From assembly GCF_016918855.1 (NCBI RefSeq), contig NZ_JADKYB010000007.1, positions 62,001-126,000 on the forward strand: DNA of 64,000 nt. The letters are read 5' to 3'. Below, piece after piece: positions 61,472-64,000 of this stretch. A program made the translations under genes and the position numbers. Each line of letters opens with the position of its first letter. The first letter of the stretch is position 1. Below the pieces are notes generated by a model. It ran no database searches, was not told where the DNA came from, and was given only the letters and a program-made list of their open reading frames with translations. Source of the DNA: Actinacidiphila acididurans (GTDB lineage: Bacteria > Actinomycetota > Actinomycetes > Streptomycetales > Streptomycetaceae).

Positions 61472-62235
61472 GGAGTGGGCTCCTTGATCCAGGCCGCGGC
61501 ATCGTGTGCGCGCGGGCGGTGGGGGGCCGCGGAGGCGGCGGAACCGGCGGGGTCGGCCGGTGCGGGCGGGTGCGGGCGGTCCGGGTCGGGCGGGGGCTCG
61601 TCCGGGGTCCGGTCCGGCGGGGCCGGAGCGGGCCGGGCCGCGGCGGCTACGGCCGGGCTCTCGGCGGGGGCGTGGGCCGCGTAGGCCTCGCCCAGGGCCT
61701 CGGTGAGCCGGCCGAGCAGCCGTACGAGCTCCCGCCGGTCGGCGGCGGGCCAGGCGGCGAGGGCGCCCGCGATCGCCCGGTCGCGCTGCGCACGGAAGCG
61801 CAGCACCTCGGCGCGGCCGGCCGCGGTGACGGCCAGCAGCGCGCCGCGCTTGTCCTCCGGGTCGGGCCGGCGGCTGATCAGCCCCCGCTCGAACAGGGAC
61901 CGGACCTGCCGGCTGACCGTGGACAGGTCGAGCAGAGTGTCGGCCGCCAGGTCGGTGGCGCGCTGCTCGCCGCAGTCGACCAGCCGCGCGAGCAGCATCC
62001 GGTCGCCCGAGCTCCACTGGTTCTCGTCCCGGCCGCGCTGCTTCAGCACGTTCATCAGCCGGACCAGCCGGGTCAGCTCACCACCAAGAGCGGCGCCGTC
62101 CGCCAGCGCCGCCTCGTCCAGCACCGCGTCGTCCAGCACCGCGTCGTCCAGCACCGCGTCGTCCAGCACCGCGTCGTCCAGCACCGCGTCGTCCAGCACC
62201 GCGTCGTCCGCGCCGGCGCCGGTTCCGTCGTCCAT
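61468..62235 (-). CDS. MarR-family regulator with a DDAVL repeat tail
   Basis: 255 residues from ATG at 62235, with GGAGG upstream. The N-terminal ~50 residues are dominated by six exact DDAVL units from a 15-base tandem repeat. The MarR winged helix follows: WSSGDRMLLARLVDCGEQRA, LLDLSTVSRQVRSLFERGLI, and the wing DPEDKRGALLAVTAAGRAEV. The last ~60 residues are Pro/Ala-rich. It controls its own operon with the MFS pump; a perfect operator-like palindrome sits 21 bases upstream. Confidence 0.9.
   Translation of the reverse strand: MDDGTGAGADDAVLDDAVLDDAVLDDAVLDDAVLDDAVLDEAALADGAALGGELTRLVRLMNVLKQRGRDENQWSSGDRMLLARLVDCGEQRATDLAADTLLDLSTVSRQVRSLFERGLISRRPDPEDKRGALLAVTAAGRAEVLRFRAQRDRAIAGALAAWPAADRRELVRLLGRLTEALGEAYAAHAPAESPAVAAAARPAPAPPDRTPDEPPPDPDRPHPPAPADPAGSAASAAPHRPRAHDAAAWIKEPTP
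62116..62205. repeat. Six exact 15-bp tandem repeats in the marR gene
   Basis: The unit GTCCAGCACCGCGTC is repeated six times without mismatch (62116-62205) and encodes DDAVL on the minus strand. The unit keeps the frame, so slippage would change only the length of an acidic N-terminal tail. Confidence 0.95.
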
Positions 62236-62546
62236 CGCATCGCCTCCGGAAAAACTTGCTTGCCTCAAGCAATAAGATAAGCATACGACCGGTCCGGAGC
62301 ATCGTCCCCCGTGCCCCGCCCGGCACAGCAGGCACCCGGCGGGCGCCCTGAGGCGATCAGCGGCGCGTCCCGGCCGCCAGGGGTGCCCCGGGGCGGCTCA
62401 GGGGGTGGTGCGAGGAGTCGTACGAGGCCCGGTGCGGCCGTACGCGCCCGCGCCCGGCCCGGCGGACGGGGAACGCACGCCTGCCGGATCGGCGGACGGG
62501 CACGTACAGCCGCCGGATCAGCGAAGGGAGACGCACGCCCGCCGGC
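62236..62546. other. Intergenic region upstream of the marR-MFS operon
   Basis: 311 bases. The part next to marR is AT-rich and holds its promoter and operator (62256-62272). 62455-62545 has imperfect repeats containing GCCGGATC and GGCGGACGGG. No gene is supported. Confidence 0.55.
62256..62272. promoter_or_regulatory. MarR-type operator palindrome
   Basis: TTGCTTGCCTCAAGCAA: seven-base perfect arms around CCT, 21 bases before the marR start codon. MarR dimers typically bind palindromes of this size with TTG/CAA half sites, so this is the probable autoregulatory operator. Confidence 0.75.
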
Positions 62547-63008
62547 TCAGCGGACCGGGACGAACACCTGCCGGGACTCGCTGTAGCGGTGCGCGGCGTC
62601 CGGCTCGAGGTAGGTCGCCCAGGTGCCCGGGCCGTATGCCTCGGTCACCAGCTTGTAGCGGCCGGCCGCGTCGGCGCGGCCCTTGACCACCCAGTACCAC
62701 TGGCTGTCGCCCTGCGGACGGAAGGCCAGCACCACGCGGGCGCCGGGCAGGCGCACCCAGCCGCGGCGGGTGAGCTGGGTGACCGCGCCGGTGGCGGTCA
62801 GCCGCGCGTTCCGGTACGGCCGGGCCGGCGCCATGGCGATCGACATCGCGGTGCGCACCCGCCGCGGGATCGGCACGCTCGGCATCGGCGCCGTGTCGGC
62901 GGACGCGGCCGGGGCCAGGCCGGCGGCGAGACCGCCGGCGAGCGCGGCCGCCGCGGAGATCACGCCGGCCCGCAGCACGGCTCGCCGCGAGCTGCCCTCG
63001 TCACGCAT
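62547..63008 (-). CDS. Tat-type secreted protein, unknown function
   Basis: 153 residues from ATG at 63008. The leader MRDEGSSRRAVLRAGVISAA has the twin-arginine motif SRRAVL and a hydrophobic core ending ASA. The mature ~115 residues look like a beta-sandwich: RLTATGAVTQLTRRGWVRLP, VVLAFRPQGDSQWYWVVKG and TWATYLEPDAAHRYSESRQV. This recalls bacterial Ig-like or transthyretin-like domains. It lies 103 bases downstream of the LCP gene on the same strand. Confidence 0.7.
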   Translation of the reverse strand: MRDEGSSRRAVLRAGVISAAAALAGGLAAGLAPAASADTAPMPSVPIPRRVRTAMSIAMAPARPYRNARLTATGAVTQLTRRGWVRLPGARVVLAFRPQGDSQWYWVVKGRADAAGRYKLVTEAYGPGTWATYLEPDAAHRYSESRQVFVPVR

Positions 63009-63111
63009 CGCGGCTCCCCCCAGAGGTCTCGACGGGCGCCCGGCGGACGGCGCGGCGCCCGGACCGGAGTCTATCCGGCCCCTGCCGGGGCCCCGCGGGC
63101 CGGGCTCGCTC

Positions 63112-64000
63112 CTAGGACTGCCCGTAGGACAGCTTGGAGCAGGGGTTGGCGTCGGCGCTGCGGGCCTGCTGGGTGAGCGACTTCGGCAGCGGCTTGGGCG
63201 GGGCGGTGGCCGCGGCCTTGGCGTAGTCCTGGCCGAGCACCACGTTGATGCCGGAGATGTTCAGCTGCTCCAGCTGCGAGCCCGGGAAGAGGCCGGCCAG
63301 CGCCTTGGCCTGGGCCTGGTCGGCGGCGCCGTACTCGATCAGGGTGGTGGCGTGGTCCTGGCTGCGGGCGGTCGTGGTGGTGGTGACGGTGTAGTGGGAG
63401 GCGGTGAGCTTGTCCGCGCCCTTGCCGGCCAGGCCCGTCATGGTGGTGCCGTTGTAGACGCCCACCTGCACGCCGGTGCCGTCCACGGTCGGGGTCGGCG
63501 TCGGCTTGGGGGTGACCTTGCCGGAGGCGTTGACGCCGTCCAGGGTCTGGTTCGCCTTCAGGGTGTCGAAGAGGTTGTCCACGTCCGGGTGGACCAGGTC
63601 TATCCGCGCGCCGACGTAGCGCCAGGGCGCGGTGATGAACTTGATGTTCTTCAGGTCGATGTTCTGCATCGACAGCCCGAACTTCGCCAGCTTCAGGCCG
63701 CTGTCCAGGGCCGGGTCCACGGTGAGGGACTTCGTGACGGCGTTGGCCAGCGGGAGCATGTTGGTCAGGCTCATGCCGCCGTTCTTGACCTTGGCGATCA
63801 GGGCGGACAGGAAGGCCTGCTGGCGCATCATCCGGCCGACGTCGGAGTTGTCGCCGATGCCGTGCCGCATCCGCACGTAGTCCAGGGCCTTCCGGCCGGA
63901 CAGGTTCTGCATCCCGGCCGGCAGGACGAGGTTGCCCCGGTGGCCGAGGTTGGGGTTCAGGTCGCCCTGGTAGATGTTGTTGGGCACGCAGACCTCGACG
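63112..64000 (-). CDS. LCP (LytR-CpsA-Psr) wall-polymer ligase, 5' part missing
   Basis: The 3' 295 codons of a minus-strand gene running off the right edge. It contains the conserved LCP end VLPAGMQNLSGRKALDYVRM then RHGIGDNSDVGRMMRQQ (catalytic-region Arg residues), a linker with PKPTPTPT, and a C-terminal LytR_C domain (VQVGVYNGTTMTGLAGKGAD). LCP proteins attach glycopolymers to peptidoglycan from lipid carriers outside the membrane. The N-terminal helix and catalytic Asp/Arg are outside the window. Confidence 0.93.
   Translation of the reverse strand, partial: VEVCVPNNIYQGDLNPNLGHRGNLVLPAGMQNLSGRKALDYVRMRHGIGDNSDVGRMMRQQAFLSALIAKVKNGGMSLTNMLPLANAVTKSLTVDPALDSGLKLAKFGLSMQNIDLKNIKFITAPWRYVGARIDLVHPDVDNLFDTLKANQTLDGVNASGKVTPKPTPTPTVDGTGVQVGVYNGTTMTGLAGKGADKLTASHYTVTTTTTARSQDHATTLIEYGAADQAQAKALAGLFPGSQLEQLNISGINVVLGQDYAKAAATAPPKPLPKSLTQQARSADANPCSKLSYGQS

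Noticed and set aside
62116..62205. Tandem repeats as a CRISPR array
   Set aside because: Units are 15 bases with no spacers and lie inside a coding sequence; no cas genes are present.

Overview
The window is a 64 kb piece of a high-GC actinobacterial chromosome, almost certainly from a member of the Streptomycetaceae. The evidence is strong codon bias, frequent GTG starts, and gene families largely restricted to or typical of sporulating streptomycetes. These include chaplins, rodlins, a MelC1/MelC2 tyrosinase pair, a complete conservon (CvnA-B-C-D), and paired SigB-type sigma factors downstream of tadA and tRNA-Ser. I see no prophage, insertion sequence, CRISPR array or PKS/NRPS cluster.

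Layout. 0-15 kb holds mixed housekeeping and accessory genes: an aldose 1-epimerase-like protein, an SRPBCC protein, an aldo/keto reductase, a methyltransferase, a two-component system, a membrane protein, a 1362-residue secreted subtilase/sedolisin-like protease, a TrmB/LuxR-type regulator, a secreted adenosine-deaminase-like protein lacking several catalytic residues, and a RibD/DHFR-like protein. 15-19 kb is the aerial-hypha surface locus: a MarR regulator, two rodlins flanking a sortase-anchored two-domain chaplin, a short chaplin, and a small secreted protein with a chaplin-type leader but no chaplin domain. 19-30.4 kb is a Wzx/Wzy-type exopolysaccharide operon of eight nearly contiguous or overlapping genes (glycosyltransferase, priming phosphoglycosyltransferase, Wzy, Wzx/MurJ-like, deacetylase, glycosyltransferase, Wzz-like, FemAB/GNAT-like), closed by a convergent GH26-like secreted hydrolase. 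30.8-34.8 kb holds the tyrosinase pair, a further short chaplin and small secreted proteins.

35-45 kb holds conserved chromosome: a beta-propeller lipoprotein, a DUF1992 protein, a LytR-C protein, upp, the tadA pair, tRNA-Ser(CGA), two SigB-family sigma factors and an aldo/keto reductase ending in a very strong terminator. 45-52.5 kb carries a PPOX/F420-type oxidoreductase, then a four-gene minus-strand array of response regulator, histidine kinase, GT2-GtrA fusion and GT39 membrane glycosyltransferase, probably a regulated cell-envelope glycosylation unit. 52.6-57.7 kb carries a MEDS-STAS sensor-like protein and the conservon with a trailing GAF protein. The right end carries an acyl-CoA dehydrogenase, DUF2277, a MarR-MFS efflux operon with a visible operator, a Tat-type secreted protein and the 3' part of an LCP (LytR-CpsA-Psr) cell-wall ligase.

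Themes. Most recognisable accessory functions act at the cell surface: amyloid and rodlet proteins, two polysaccharide systems, secreted hydrolases, tyrosinase, LCP. The exopolysaccharide operon contains the only in-frame TTA codon I noticed in the window, suggesting a bldA link to development. Convergent gene pairs are repeatedly separated by perfect GC-rich hairpins.
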